From positions 129,001 to 193,000 of the forward strand of contig JAOTOM010004121.1 of NCBI GenBank assembly GCA_034440615.1: a DNA stretch of 64,000 bases, given 5' to 3'. This DNA is from Ashinkailepas kermadecensis (taxonomy: Eukaryota > Arthropoda > Thecostraca > Neolepadidae). A program made the translations under genes and the position numbers. Of the stretch, positions 52,731 through 64,000 are shown piece after piece. Every line of letters starts with the position of its first letter. Position 1 is the stretch's first letter. The notes under the pieces are model-generated. The model was not told the DNA's origin. It ran no database searches and worked only from the letters and a program-made list of their open reading frames with translations.

Positions 52731-54415
52731 ATCCATCGGTCTACGTATGCATATTAGCTGAGCTGTTAATCACCATAGAACATCCAATATTGATCACGTG
52801 GGGCCAATAAGTGAGATTAATTCCCGGTAATCTATGGCTTCGAGGAAAGATCGCTTGACGTGTTCCTACTTATGACGTCAGCGTACAATACAAGTAATAA
52901 TAGCTGGAATAAGTCTGGAGCACATACTGCGCTCTCCACAATTATCCGCGAATGCTCACATCAAAGGAGCAATAACCGTTATTTGCAAATGTCGCATGTA
53001 TGTGGTCACACCAGACCAGTGCCAAATGAGGTCATGCTAGGTAACAGCGCATCTACAAAGACATGATGAGCGTTAGATAGAACAATGGATAACATGCAGT
53101 TAGACCGAATATATTCAAGCCTTCATGTTACGCTATATGCCACGATACAGCTACAAACAACATTACCATGTTGTCCATTTGCTATTAAATCATGTAGTGG
53201 TTGAAGATCATTCCAGAATATTTATTGGTGCTGGATTTAAATTCAGCATGCATGTTTGCATTGGCAAGTTATACATGAGAAATTGTGAGAAAGAGTTTGA
53301 CAATTTCAAAACAGGACACTTCAAAACAGGACACTTGACGCAGGATACCTAAAAACCTCAGAGATGATGCTTGTTCACTTGCTGAGTCATTGATAGGCGT
53401 TGTAAGGTTAACCAATCAGCATATTGCCACCGTAGGCGCACCCGCAAACCTACAAAACACCTCGAAAATCTGACATGAAGAGCGCACGCACACTTGACCT
53501 ATCTGTTCTTGACTCAGGTCATTGGTGGGACAGATTGATCTGGCACACTTGAAGACACGACGATCAAATACAAATGTATCCTTAATCTGGTATATTCATT
53601 CATTGCGATTATTCATGAAGCGAGCCACTAATGACGAATTGTGACCACCACTTACATGTTGCTTCATGACGTGATGATGACAAGACTTATGATGACAAGA
53701 CTTATGATGACCTTAAAATGATTTTAGAACATACATAAAACGTCGTCGATTTGTTCAGATGAAGGAACTCAAAAGTTGTGCCCGCTAGCCGCAGAGGCTC
53801 CGGCGGTGTTGAAGAAAATCAAATTGTTTTATTCAGAGGAGGGGCTCTCCTCCCGGTGACAGGCGGGCTAGCCCATTCTATGAGGCTCAACTTGTGAACT
53901 GTGTGCCGCATCATATGTCGCGTCACTACGTTGCGGATCTTTCCGTTACCTGGCAGGACATGTTTTCGACCGGTTTTCTCTGCAGATGTAGTGCCGACGC
54001 ATCTACGCTGGCTCGCCATGTTTCATTGGAATGTGTTATCACTTCTCATTTGGAACACCATGCGACAATAGCTCCATCAAGTTAGAGTATTCAGCTAATG
54101 CACAGCGGGCGTTTGATTGCTCGCAGGCGGCCGGTGGGGAGTCGCGTGTCAGGTGGCGAAGTTCGCGAAAGTTGCTCAACTGCATAGCAGTCGCACCTGG
54201 GGGCTCGACATCGGCCAGCCCACACACCACGTGACCGTGCTGGATCAGATGCGTTGCTGCCTCCGAGCCGCGCCACTTAGTCACAGCCGGCTGGCAACTG
54301 GTTCTGGTTTCGGTGGTCGCTCGGGAAATTTGAACATTCATAGCCAATCGACGAGACATATGAAGCCACGTTGTATGACTAACAAATTGAAGTGGCCGCC
54401 GAGACAGACCATTTT

Positions 54416-54505
54416 ACAGGCTGTTTATCTCTGTCCGACAATGGAGTCGTTCTGTCACACACAGGCTGTTTATCTCTGTCTGACAATGGAGTCGTTCTGC
54501 CACAC
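54416..54505. repeat. 45-bp tandem duplication
   Basis: ACAGGCTGTTTATCTCTGTC begins at 54416 and 54461, followed in both by a GACAATGGAGTCGTTCTG segment. Nearly identical copies. Confidence 0.92.
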
Positions 54506-55146
54506 AAATCAGGCCACGGTAATTGCTGCCAACACGTATTGTCATCTTACGAAAGGGCATGTTCTCGGTTCGAATTGCGTATCAGTTCCATAGCATATGG
54601 CGTATAGGATAATTGGACAGGCTTTGAAACCAGCATCTATGACATTCGTCATCCAGATCAGTGGCAATTTCCGGAGCGATTTCTCCTCAACAACCAAGAT
54701 GCGGCCAGCGTCAGCATGTTGTCTTTATCTTGACTGGCGGTGCGGATATTGCAGTACTGACTGGTATTGTCGGTTTTTAGCAAGCAAGTTGTCCGGTTAT
54801 GTTATGCTTTTGAGTTATAAGATTATATCTGGAGGATCATTCTTTGTGCATTTGATTGAAATCATAGTTTTTCTTCTTCCACATCAGTGGATGTGTTTGC
54901 ATGATTAAAAATTCGTCTGTTGCCTGTGCTCGGCGTCTCCGATGCTCATTTCCAAATCAGTGGAGGTCGTTGAGCTGGTTTAACCTCGGATAATCGTGTT
55001 CTACAAAATATCCTGCCAGTGCACGACTTTTCTGCAAATGTTTAATATTGTCCTGCCTTGGATGGTCAGTGGTTGACCAAAAATAGAAAATACGAAGGTG
55101 CCATTGGATTTGCTTCGTGGCACCCAATGCGCTGCTTTTTGTGCCG

Positions 55147-55332
<186 letters not shown>

Positions 55333-55654
55333 AATAGGGGCAAATAGGAAGGGTGCCAATCCATTCCAGGATGCGGTAGGAGTGCTGGAAATATGAGCTC
55401 GGAAAACCAAAAACAAATCATACTTCTAGCATTTTCGTGTTAAACTGATCGCGGTATGTTCACTTGATTGAGTCGGATAGCGTTCCCAGATATAGCAAAT
55501 ACATGCTATCTGGGAAACATCTGCCTCTCTCATCAAGTTGCATTCATCAAGTTAGAATGTTAGAAGACGCTGGCTCGCCGGGCCCGTCCCACATTTGCAC
55601 ATGTAATGACATATGTGCCAATCAGCAAACGGGCGGGTTATGTCAGGACTCAGT
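55333..55654. other. Unassigned region
   Basis: No gene or repeat array recognised. Confidence 0.4.
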
Positions 55655-56048
55655 TTAATGCATGGATGTGTGACTGCATGGCTGCATGGCTGGGTGACTG
55701 CATGGCTGGGTGACTGCATGACTGTATGGTTGTAAAGGCTGTATGGATGCATGGCTGTATGGGTGCATGGCTGTATGGTTACATGGCTGTATGGCTGTAT
55801 GGCTGTATGGCTATGTGGCTGTATTGCTGTATGGCTGCATAGCTGCATGGCTGTATGACTATATGGCTGTATGACTATATGGTTGAATGGGTGAATGACT
55901 GTATGGCTGTATGGCTGTGTGGCTGTATGGCTGTATGGATGTGTGGTTGTATGGCTGTGCGACTGTATGGCTGTATGGATGTATGGCTGTATGGCTGTAT
56001 GGCTGTATGGCTGTGTGTGTGTATGGCTGTATGGCTGTAGGCTGTATG
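55655..56048. repeat. 8-bp satellite (TATGGCTG)n, ~45 copies
   Basis: Units are mostly TATGGCTG with GTGGCTG, CATGGCTG and GACTGTA variants; early units are more diverged than late ones. Related fragments occur at about 57280-57400. Periodic peptides (MAVWLYGC type) are artefacts. Confidence 0.95.
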
Positions 56049-56153
56049 TGTAAGACGTTTTACATATTTATCCAAGAGGTTCGGACGGCCAAAAACCAGC
56101 TAGCGCGCGGCACATGGCGAGGCCTTATCCCCATCACAGCGTGCCCGACGAAA

Positions 56154-56195
56154 ACAAAACAGACGCACAGGCTTCTGCCTGTGCGTCTGTTTTGT
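56154..56195. other. Perfect 19-bp hairpin with 4-nt loop
   Basis: ACAAAACAGACGCACAGGC (56154-56172) is followed by loop TTCT and then its exact complement (56177-56195), with no mismatch. An RNA from either strand would fold a very stable stem. It is too short for a typical animal miRNA precursor, no U-run follows, and I see no surrounding TIR or target-site duplication. Confidence 0.9.
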
Positions 56196-58019
56196 ACGAC
56201 TTGACAACCTGGAGGTGGTTTTCAAGGCCAACCGAGAGGCGGCCGGGCACATCCCGAACGCCAAACACCTGCGACAGGCGTGGCGAAGAATGGAGAGTGG
56301 GCTGGCCCGCGGCGGAAGCGGGAGCAGCAGCTGGATCTCCAGAACCTTCTAGAACATTCGCGAAAAGGAACATGGAAGCGAGAGAAAGCGCACAAAGCCG
56401 GAGGCGATGACAGAGAGAAGAAAACTCATGGGCGCGCCATGGTGAAAAATAGACGCGGGGGATTCTCGGACGCGATGCGGTGGACGCCGGACAGATACTC
56501 AGACGCGCGGCGGTGGACGCCGAACCGACACCCTCGGGGACGTCCAGCGGTGGCACGACAGCTGAGCTATCGAATGGAGGAGAGGAAGAGCTCAGCCGAG
56601 GCCACCCTCCACCCACCATCGCCATGTGAGTGCTGCTCGGCATCATGGAGCTTCACCCATCACCGCGTGATGGGGGGGGGGGGGGTAAGTGTGTGTGTTC
56701 GTGTTTGTGGGTATGTTTGTGTGTGTGGGTGTTTGTGTCATTATAGATAGTGCTCGCCCCTATTGGTCATGTGTACGTACTGTTTTCTTTGTATTTTAGC
56801 GCAGGAGAGCATTGTGAATGACGGTGGCTGCGAACGGGGTTGAAGTCCCAAGTACTTTGACTGTAATACGGTGGCTGTAACACGGTGACTCCCAAATAAA
56901 TGCCTTGTGATTTCGACTCTCTGATCTGACCTATGCTAAGATTTATCAGATTCGTTTTCTTATTCGGTGCGGAATATTAGGCAATGCAAATTAAATACGA
57001 TAACAATTGCGAGCACGTAACTGACAACACCAACGCGGAAATACGGGTACCTAAATGTAATAAGAAAAGTGTCCTGAACATAAATACGGTTGGTTTGGAT
57101 ACAAAATTATACGGGACATGTTTGATCGGAAGATATTTGTTGCACCATTTCCCGTAAATATATGTCAGCGTCTCATTTATCGGTCTAAGTAGCCGCACTT
57201 GTCCTAGTCTCGGTCTCTGTCTTATGATTTTGGTGCAAGCATCTGTATGTTTCTGGCAGGCCCGGACCCCCCTACATATGACTGTATGGTTATATGGCTG
57301 CATGGTTGTGTGACATCTGTATCAATAAGCAGATGGGCAGTTTACGCCATAGCGTGTGCATGACTAAGTGGCTGTATGTCTGTATGACGTATGTACACTC
57401 GCCTGCAGTGAAATGTTCCAGGGGACCCTAAGCTCTCGCTGGCCGCCAGGAACGTGGGCTATGCGGCTCCACGCCAATAATTACTGGTAGGCTGCGCCAC
57501 TTCACAGTTATGCGTTGCGTGACAGCTTCACCACGGGCAAGTGTCCGAGCCATAGGTGACAATTTTCCCTGCAGCCATGAAGTGAGAAACACGGGTCTAC
57601 GCTGTTCCCCCCTTGCATTCCTCGGTCGGCCAAACAACATTGGCAGTTCAACGAGCAGGCTACCAATGGACTCCTGTCGATAAGCAGCAATTGATAGCGG
57701 CGGATTTCTGATTCCGGCAACACAGAATGAGCTGGAAAAGTTAGAAGAGGCTTGGTTGCAAAGATATAGTGAAATGAGATTGGAAGTTTATCATGTCAAT
57801 GAAGCATTATCTGGCCCCAAAATAATACTAGAATGTCCAACTTGTATACTTTTTAGAAATGTTGTTCGAATTCTTGCTGGGGTGGCTTTATGGACCAGGA
57901 TCCAATTGCTAAGCAGAGCTTGTTGCGTGAACCCTGGCCCCACCACCCGATCCATGAATTGCAGTTGTACAGTAGAAATTAGGCAAAATGCTTCACGTGC
58001 TGTCAATACACCGACACGG
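56196..58019. other. Unassigned region with a G-run
   Basis: Contains a run of 14 Gs at 56672-56685 followed by a GT-rich stretch (to about 56745). No gene recognised. A 90-codon minus-strand frame at 57791-58063 is unrecognised. Confidence 0.35.
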
Positions 58020-58185
58020 CCACCCCGGTAGCTCGCTCTCGACCTTATCGTGCCAATTCCCAACTGATCCTCGTGCGGTGGCTAAAAGCGAGCGCACGAA
58101 GCGACTTGAAACCAGCCTCGCCAAGACAGGGGGGACAGGTGCGGGATAGCGCTCCAACCAACTGAGCCACTCACCAGCTCTTGTC
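58020..58185 (-). mobile_element. tRNA-derived SINE (SINE-4)
   Basis: On the minus strand GTGGCTCAGTTGGTTGGAGCGC (58170-58149) is a strong A box with D arm, and GGTTTCAAGTC (58113-58103) is a B-box-like sequence; the spacing is somewhat long for a tRNA head. Acceptor pairing is not evident. The 3' limit is approximate. Confidence 0.6.
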
Positions 58186-58729
58186 CCTCCTTTAACACAG
58201 ATTTGCCACTGCGCTGTTCTCTTGCATCTCGGTACATTGCCACCTGATCAATAAATGAAACAAAACTGACTTGGCGTTGAGATCATTTGGTGCGCCGGAT
58301 GGCATGACCCAGCAGAACTGTCATCACGCACGTATGCGCACGACTCACATAGCTGCTGCGCCCATCGTCTGATGATCCGCTGAGGCCCGTCTGAACCAAT
58401 ATCGGGCCTACTCTACGAAGGCTGCGACCAACGGGCGGCTTTGTTGCTGTTGTTGGCGTTGGGCGCCTGACGCCGCACACCTGTCAAGTGTCGAGCCCAC
58501 GCGGTGTGGCGGCGAGCAACTTCCGCTCCCAAAGTTAAACAGCGCGCTCTTTCGAACGCGTGACACGCGTCGCACAGCTGCATTAACCACTCGCAGCGCT
58601 TCGGATGGTGTCGACTGCAAAGGTGGCCACTTGCGATGCTTGCCGACACAGCTGGGGTCGGTGATTTGATCTGGACGGCGGTGGCTGGCCGTGCCGCGGT
58701 GTCAGGCTCCATTCCATGTGCACTCGGCC
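58186..58729. other. Unassigned GC-rich region
   Basis: CpG-rich from 58380 to 58730, with overlapping short frames on the minus strand that have no motif. No gene is called. Confidence 0.35.
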
Positions 58730-59050
58730 GTACGGTGTCGGTGTGCGACAGTCGGCGACTGGGTGACCTGTGACTGACCTGTCACCAATTTGTGTAGCTG
58801 TGACTGGCCAGTGACCAACTGGTGACCTGCGACTATCCTGTGTCTGACCTGTGCTCTGTGATTCACTTGTCTATGCCTGACCTGTGAACAAACCCTGACC
58901 TGTGACTGAACTGTGGCCGAACTCTGACCTGGGACCGACCTGTGTCTGACCTGTGACTGATATGCGACCGACCTGTGACCGATCTGTGACCGACCTGTGC
59001 CTGACATGTGACCGATCTGTGGCAGATCTGTAACCGATCTGTTTGACCTG
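58730..59050. repeat. Degenerate 11-bp satellite (CTGTGACCGAC)n
   Basis: CTGTGACCGAC/T, CTGTGACTGAC and CTGTGCCTGAC units follow each other with a period near 11 bp, more regular towards the right end. About 28 units. Minus-strand periodic peptides (RHRSVTGRSQ type) are artefacts. Confidence 0.88.
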
Positions 59051-59254
59051 TACTCGACCGACTGGTATGAACCGACGATATATCCGGTGCCATTGATGTC
59101 GCCTCGTGTTATAATGGCAGATGGGTTTGTGAATTTTGAATGAATTGAATTTTCTGAAACCTGAATGCCTGCTGTTTTGCTGAAGCGTAATTATTACCGC
59201 AATGCATGATGCTACCGAACACGCCGAACCACGATAAACACAGATTATCGAATT

Positions 59255-59440
59255 CTACTTCGAAACGCATCCGCCGTTCTTACACAGCGCAAGTGGAAGT
59301 TTATTAAGGTCAGAAAGCTGCCGTCTTGAAATGTTATGCTGAACATCGTTCAAAATGTCCTTTGCAATGAATATGTTGGGAATCGAAATAGCCGCAGATG
59401 CGGTGCACAAAACGCACAGAAAGAACGCCCTGAGAGGCAT
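59255..59440 (-). CDS. Possible small secreted peptide ORF (very tentative)
   Basis: A 61-codon frame starts at an ATG (59438-59440) directly after an in-frame TGA and stops at 59255. The first 19 residues (MPLRAFFLCVLCTASAAIS) have a basic start, a hydrophobic core and small residues at the end, like a signal peptide. The C-terminus ends CKNGGCVSK. I know no family that fits, the Kozak context is weak, and chance frames of this kind are common, so this is a candidate only. Confidence 0.15.
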   Translation of the reverse strand: MPLRAFFLCVLCTASAAISIPNIFIAKDILNDVQHNISRRQLSDLNKLPLALCKNGGCVSK

Positions 59441-59729
59441 TCAAGGCAAAACGGATCATAATGGAGAGCATGATGAAGATCATGATGGAGACACAGGTCA
59501 ATAAGTTGACAAAGGTCTGGACTGCAGCCACAGCTCAACGGAACGACTAGACGGAATTGACTGGACGGACTTGAAGCTTTGCCCATGCAGAATATCAGTC
59601 CACCCGGAACTAAAGCGGTGTGAACCGGAGCTAAAGCTTGTGACCAAAAGGCTCGTATGTGCTAATGTACGTCGTGTTCGGGGAGGTGCAACAAATCGCC
59701 ACAATTACTGTACGATGTTTGATTTTCAG

Positions 59730-59947
59730 ATGCAGCGGTACATTTTCATTTGAACCGGCAAGTTAATAACCAGAGCAAGCGGCTCTGGGGATTAGAAGCA
59801 TCCCAGGCGGTAGCTAAGAGAATCCTCCACAACCAGAAATGTACGGACTGGTGTGCCATCAGCCGCGCTGCCAAGGATGCAGCTCGGAAAACGGCCGCAC
59901 TCTGCTTGGAGAAGAAGAGTAGCCATCTGGAAAATGTCATGCGCTAA
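59730..59947 (+). CDS. Possible terminal exon (very tentative)
   Basis: A frame of about 72 codons follows a plausible splice acceptor (TTTGATTTTCAG at 59718-59729) and ends in TAA at 59945-59947. It contains GLEASQAVAKRILHNQ and SRAAKDAARKTAALCLEKK, a K/A-rich, probably helical composition unlike its repeat-derived neighbours. No upstream exon, family or start codon is identified. It could equally be a fragment of a mobile element. Confidence 0.2.
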
Positions 59948-60684
59948 TCACTAGACTAAATCACTAGACTTAGGATAACGCCCATGGGGGTATGCAACAG
60001 AATAGCATTTATTGGGCAAGATCTACGTGGAGGTTGCATGCCGATATTCCCACAATGAGATGTTTTACAGTCCATTTAATTTCGTCTGTTGATTCTAAGT
60101 GAAATTGTATATAATACAGTAAAAGTCGGCGGATTATGACCGAATGCGTGCATGATTAGAGGCAAAGCTTGCATGCCATCGATTTATTGAGACAACATCT
60201 AATGGAGCCGTCACCTAAAACAACGCAAGACATGAAGCACGTTGTTTTGCGTTCTGCTTGGGAGGGGGTGGGGGGTTGTGTTTTCGGGCTAAAGGCAGTG
60301 GTAATGAGCACGTTTTTTTTACGAAAGTGCCGATTCGTTTTGCTATTTTGTGCGTGAGAAGCTAATAAGATCCACTTTTAGAAGATCTATCTTCAGTAGA
60401 TCTACGTTCAGAAAATATATTTTTACAAGATATACGTTAAAGTGGATGTGTTCACACGACCTCCTCGAAAGAGAAGTGTTCACAATATATACTAAGAGCT
60501 GGAAATATTCACACGATCTACTCCAATGTCTGAATGTTCGAGCAATCAACAAATATGTCCTCAGTGTTCGGAAGAACACCGATGGCTGACGTGCTAATGA
60601 AATGTTCAGAAGACCTGCCTGTAGCTAGAAATGTTCACAAAATCTATTAAGAGGAGGAAATTATCACAGGAGACGAGATGTAAG

Positions 60685-60770
60685 AGGTAGGTTAGGCTAG
60701 CTTAGGTTAGGCTGGGTCATGCTAGGTTATGCTAGTTTAGTTTATGTTAGGTTTGGTTAGGTAAATAGAT
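60685..60770 (+). repeat. Degenerate TTAGG-type tract
   Basis: GTAGGTTAGGCTAGC, TTAGGTTAGGCTGGG and GGTTTGGTTAGG show a loose 5-10 bp periodicity like the tract at 11355-11490. Confidence 0.65.
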
Positions 60771-60944
60771 CTTGGGTACATTTCCAGCTCTGAGTAGATC
60801 TTCCGAACAATTCCATTGAGAACTAGATCTTCCGAAAACTGGTTGCTAAATTGTAGATCTTCTGAACATTCAGACATGGCAGTAGAGCTTGTGAACATTT
60901 CCAGCTCATTCCAGCTTCGAGCTCCAGCTAGTATATCTTGTGAA

Positions 60945-61215
60945 CATAAATCTTTGGAACATAGATCTTCTGAAAATGGATCTTCTGAAAATAGATCTTC
61001 TGAAAATAGATCCTCTGAAAATATATCTTCTGAAAATAGATCTGAAAATAGATCTTCTGAAAATGATCTTCTGAAAATAGATCTTCTGAAAATAGATCTG
61101 AAAACAGATCTTCTGAAAGTAGATCTTCTGAAAATAGATCTTCTGAAAATAGATCTTCTGAAAAGAGATCTGAAAAGATATACTGAAACTTCTGAGCATA
61201 GATATTCTAAGCATT
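60945..61215. repeat. 15-bp satellite (AGATCTTCTGAAAAT)n
   Basis: About 16 units of AGATCTTCTGAAAAT, some shortened to AGATCTGAAAAT. Each carries the palindrome AGATCT. Looser relatives extend left to about 60785 and occur inverted at 60370-60440 (AGAAGATCTATCTTCAGTAG). Frames on both strands (SSENR or FRRSI repeats) are artefacts. Confidence 0.93.
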
Positions 61216-61329
61216 GATATTTTGAAAGGAGATCGTACGAGCCTCACCACCGTGCACGACTAACTTGCACGTGAAATAGCGAAATTGCATATTTTTGGCC
61301 TCAGGTTTCTTGTTCGGTCACAAAGGTTG

Positions 61330-61372
61330 TGGAGGACGGTTCGAATCCGGGCAACACCGACCTGTTTCGTCT
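61330..61372 (+). mobile_element. tRNA-SINE fragment with intact B box
   Basis: GGACGGTTCGAATCCGGGC (61333-61351 region) is a perfect tRNA T-arm/B-box sequence. No A box is seen at the expected distance upstream, so only the 3' half of a tRNA-like head remains. Confidence 0.4.
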
Positions 61373-61552
61373 CCTGTTGTGTCTATGACTATATTAACTT
61401 CAAACTCAGCGGTCTATATTGATGATGTCAGAAGCACCATGCCATAGGTAAGTTATTCCCGTCAAGGCCAGGTCAAGGCACGGGTAACGCCGTGGGCATG
61501 TGCTGATTAAGACAAATAAGGTAATTACCATCAATTGTTGGTACGTTGTACA

Positions 61553-61556
<4 letters not shown>

Positions 61557-61610
<54 letters not shown>
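61557..61610. repeat. (TA)n microsatellite
   Basis: Uninterrupted TA dinucleotides, about 54 bp. Confidence 0.97.
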
Positions 61611-61611
<1 letters not shown>

Positions 61612-61624
61612 CAACTTTTAAGAT

Positions 61625-61836
61625 TACAGGGTTGGCGACCAGCAGGTCATCAATGCGTCAGGTTACCCGCTACCAGGTCATCAGTGCGTCGGGTTCGCCG
61701 CCACCAAGTCATTATTTCGCCAGGTTCGCCGCCACCACGTCAGTATCGCGCCAGGTTCGCCGCCACCACATCATTATTGCGTCGGGTTTGCTGCCAGCAG
61801 GTCATCAGTGCGTCGGGTTCGCCACGGCGGCGGCAC
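61625..61836. repeat. Minisatellite, ~31-bp unit, ~6.5 copies
   Basis: GCGTCGGGTTCGCCGCCACCA plus GGTCATCAGT recurs with substitutions and one-base length changes. Confidence 0.9.
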
Positions 61837-62290
61837 GATCAATCAATCGGTGTCGGCGGCAAAAACGTCCGTAGCCGCGGGGCGGGCGGCGCGTCGCCAC
61901 TGCTCAGAGAAGAGTAAACGCGCCGCATCCCCGTGCAGGTCTAGTCGGCCAGGACACCGTGGCCTCGTGAATCAGCGTCCAGACATCACTTGGGCGCGCC
62001 TCTGCCGGACAGTTGGTCCGTGGCAAGAGGCCACCAGGACACAACATTATTGGGTGACACACACGCACTGCGGTCGGCCTGGTGGGCCGGCACTAAGCGA
62101 CGCCGTTCCAACTGGCAGGTGGAGGTGTAAGTTATGGTGTCCAGCGGCGCTGCCGTGTGACACGGCTAACTTATTGGCGACCGTTCAGCCGGTAAATGGC
62201 GCCTTCTTGATTAAGGTGGTTTGCGGCGGGACGGCGTGTCGCGAAGTCGGCGGCGGGACGGCGTGTCGGCAACAGCTCGCCCAAAGTCCG
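61837..62290. other. Unassigned GC-rich region
   Basis: CpG-rich sequence between two arrays. The long plus-strand frame (61808-62326) starts in the 31-bp array and runs into the next one, so I do not treat it as a gene. Confidence 0.4.
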
Positions 62291-63139
62291 ACGGCACCGC
62301 GGCGTCACACGACACGCATCAAATGATGCAGCCTACAGCAGCCTACCGCAGCCTACCGCAGCCTACCGCGGCGTCACACGACACGCATCAAATGATGCAG
62401 CCTACAGCAGCCTACCGCAGCCTACCTGCAGCCTACCGCGGCGTCACACGACACGCATCAAATGATGCAGCCTACAGCAGCCTACCGCAGCCTACCTGCA
62501 GCCTACCGCGGCGTCACACGACACGCATCAAATGATGCAGCCTACAGCAGCCTACCGCAGCCTACCGCAGCCTACCGCAGCCTACCTGCAGCCTACCGCG
62601 GCGTCACACGACACGCATCAAATGATGCAGCCTACAGCAGCCTACCGCAGCCTACCGCAGCCTACCGCAGCCTACCTGCAGCCTACCGCGGCGTCACACG
62701 ACACGCATCAAATGATGCAGCCTACAGCAGCCTACCGCAGCCTACCGCAGCCTACCTGCAGCCTACCGCGGCGTCACACGACACGCATCAAATGATGCAG
62801 CCTACAGCAGCCTACCGCAGCCTACCGCAGCCTACCTGCAGCCTACCGCGGCGTCACACGACACGCATCAAATGATGCAGCCTACAGCAGCCTACCGCAG
62901 CCTACCGCAGCCTACCTGCAGCCTACCTGCAGCCTACCGCGGCGTCACACGACACGCATCAAATGATGCAGCCTACAGCAGCCTACCGCAGCCTACCGCA
63001 GCCTACCTGCAGCCTACCGCGGCGTCACACGACACGCATCAAATGATGCAGCCTACAGCAGCCTACCGCAGCCTACCGCAGCCTACCTGCAGCCTACCGC
63101 GGCGTCACACGACACGCATCAAATGATGCAGCCTACAGC
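62291..63139. repeat. Nested minisatellite: 11 blocks of 70/80/90 bp built from ~10-bp subunits
   Basis: Each block has an invariant header of about 30 bp (GCGGCGTCACACGACACGCA then TCAAATGATGCAG) followed by 4 to 6 subunits of GCAGCCTACC or GCAGCCTACCT. Headers recur about 70, 70, 70, 90, 90, 80, 80, 90, 80 and 80 bp apart, so block length changes in steps of one subunit. The header contains the inverted repeat GCATCA-AA-TGATGC. Plus-strand frames across it are artefacts. Confidence 0.96.
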
Positions 63140-64000
63140 CGGGTCGTTTGCATATTTCAGACCCTTTCACTTGGCTAATGGGCGTTGCGGTGTTCGACAT
63201 GCAAATGCACCGACTGGATTAGAAGTGCAAGTCTGGAACATTAATAACTATAGAGCTGGTGTCGCCGTGTGTCATAGCGGCGAACAGTAGCGGACCACGG
63301 AGTGTTGAAGTGCACTCGCATGTGCATGGTGTAATTCAGAACATTAGCGGCCTTGCATCAACTACCTTTCGCACTGGCCGATCTCAGAACTTCTAAATCG
63401 TGTTCCATGGAGGTAGTTGCGAAAGCGGTCGGTAAGAACGGACAGAAACATGACGTGTGTGCGGCTAGTTTGCTTGGCACTGGGCGCGCTGCAATAGTTG
63501 TACCGGCACATTAATGGATCCCAGAGCATGCAAACCACTCGGAGTTCCCTGCTAGTTGAGTCATTATCAGAACGGAAGTTCATCGGTCTGTCCTCCGGCT
63601 GGACAGAGCGTGCTGCTGAAAGTTGGGGGCTTCCTCGATCGCATGCATTTTCGACAATGCCCACTGAGCCGTCCGTTCAACTTCGAGTGGAATGCTACGT
63701 ATGGACTGCGAGATCATCCGCCGTCGGGAACAACGGATGCTAGCGCTACTGAACGGTACACACGAGCCGATGGATCTGCTGAGGCGTTGGCAATCATGGC
63801 GGTGATGGGGGGTCGCAATCGGGTGTTGGAAAGCTTCACGTTGACCTCAGCACAAAGTCGCACGTTCGCGACCCGACCGAGCCACAGTCCGTCGCGTGGC
63901 GCGTCTGTGTGTTCCGGCTCGGATTTCCAGCCGTCTTTGTCGCGTCCAGTCGGCTATATTACAGTGGCGGTGCTCGGCTGACACCAGCTGCCCGTCGTGA
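63140..64000. other. Unassigned region to window end
   Basis: Average then GC-rich sequence. A 141-codon plus-strand frame (63556-63981, no ATG at its start) has no recognised motif and may reflect GC content. A gene continuing past the window end cannot be excluded. Confidence 0.35.

Overview
This window looks like non-genic, repeat-rich nuclear DNA from an animal, most likely an arthropod. The evidence is two degenerate TTAGG/TTAGGT-type tracts (TTAGG is the common arthropod telomere motif), several tRNA-derived SINEs with A and B boxes, and two RNase H-bearing LINEs of the I/Jockey group. I cannot name the species. There are no bacterial operons, no CRISPR array, no rRNA, no clearly functional tRNA, and no host protein gene I can support with confidence.

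Layout. 1-11.6 kb: unassigned DNA with several minisatellites, a tRNA-SINE near 1.7 kb, a facing pair of inverted repeats (6.46 and 9.07 kb) around a 21-bp-based minisatellite, and a TTAGG-like tract at 11.4 kb. 11.6-17.9 kb: a 68-bp tandem repeat, then the main recognisable element, a 5.65-kb LINE with a perfect 12-bp target-site duplication, inserted into an older dispersed repeat whose uninterrupted relative lies at 9.8 kb. 18.7-20.6 kb: a 5'-truncated, decayed second LINE on the minus strand. 23.1-25.1 kb: a 2-kb minisatellite with a unit of about 38 bp. 27-39 kb: many short arrays, including a 25-copy, indel-free 30-bp array (33.15-33.91 kb) and a G-run-rich array (36.7-37.1 kb). 39.3-43.3 kb: a 1.77-kb GC-rich 29-bp array between two direct copies of a (TA)n-tailed repeat. 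44-64 kb: a SINE with a 17-bp target-site duplication at 44.1 kb, more SINEs, long GA/CT microsatellites, a perfect 19-bp-stem hairpin at 56.15 kb, a 15-bp AGATCT-type array, and a nested GCAGCCTACC array (62.3-63.1 kb).

By adding array lengths I estimate that about 12 kb (near one fifth) is tandem repeat and about 7.5 kb is LINE. Most long open frames here are products of tandem repeats that contain no stop codon. The one coherent gene set is the LINE's own: ORF1 (nucleic-acid-binding, CCHC knuckles) and ORF2 (endonuclease, reverse transcriptase, RNase H, C-terminal knuckle). Both carry nonsense codons and frameshifts, so this copy is dead. Its ends, target-site duplication and an ORF1/ORF2 overlap (ATGTTAA) are still readable.
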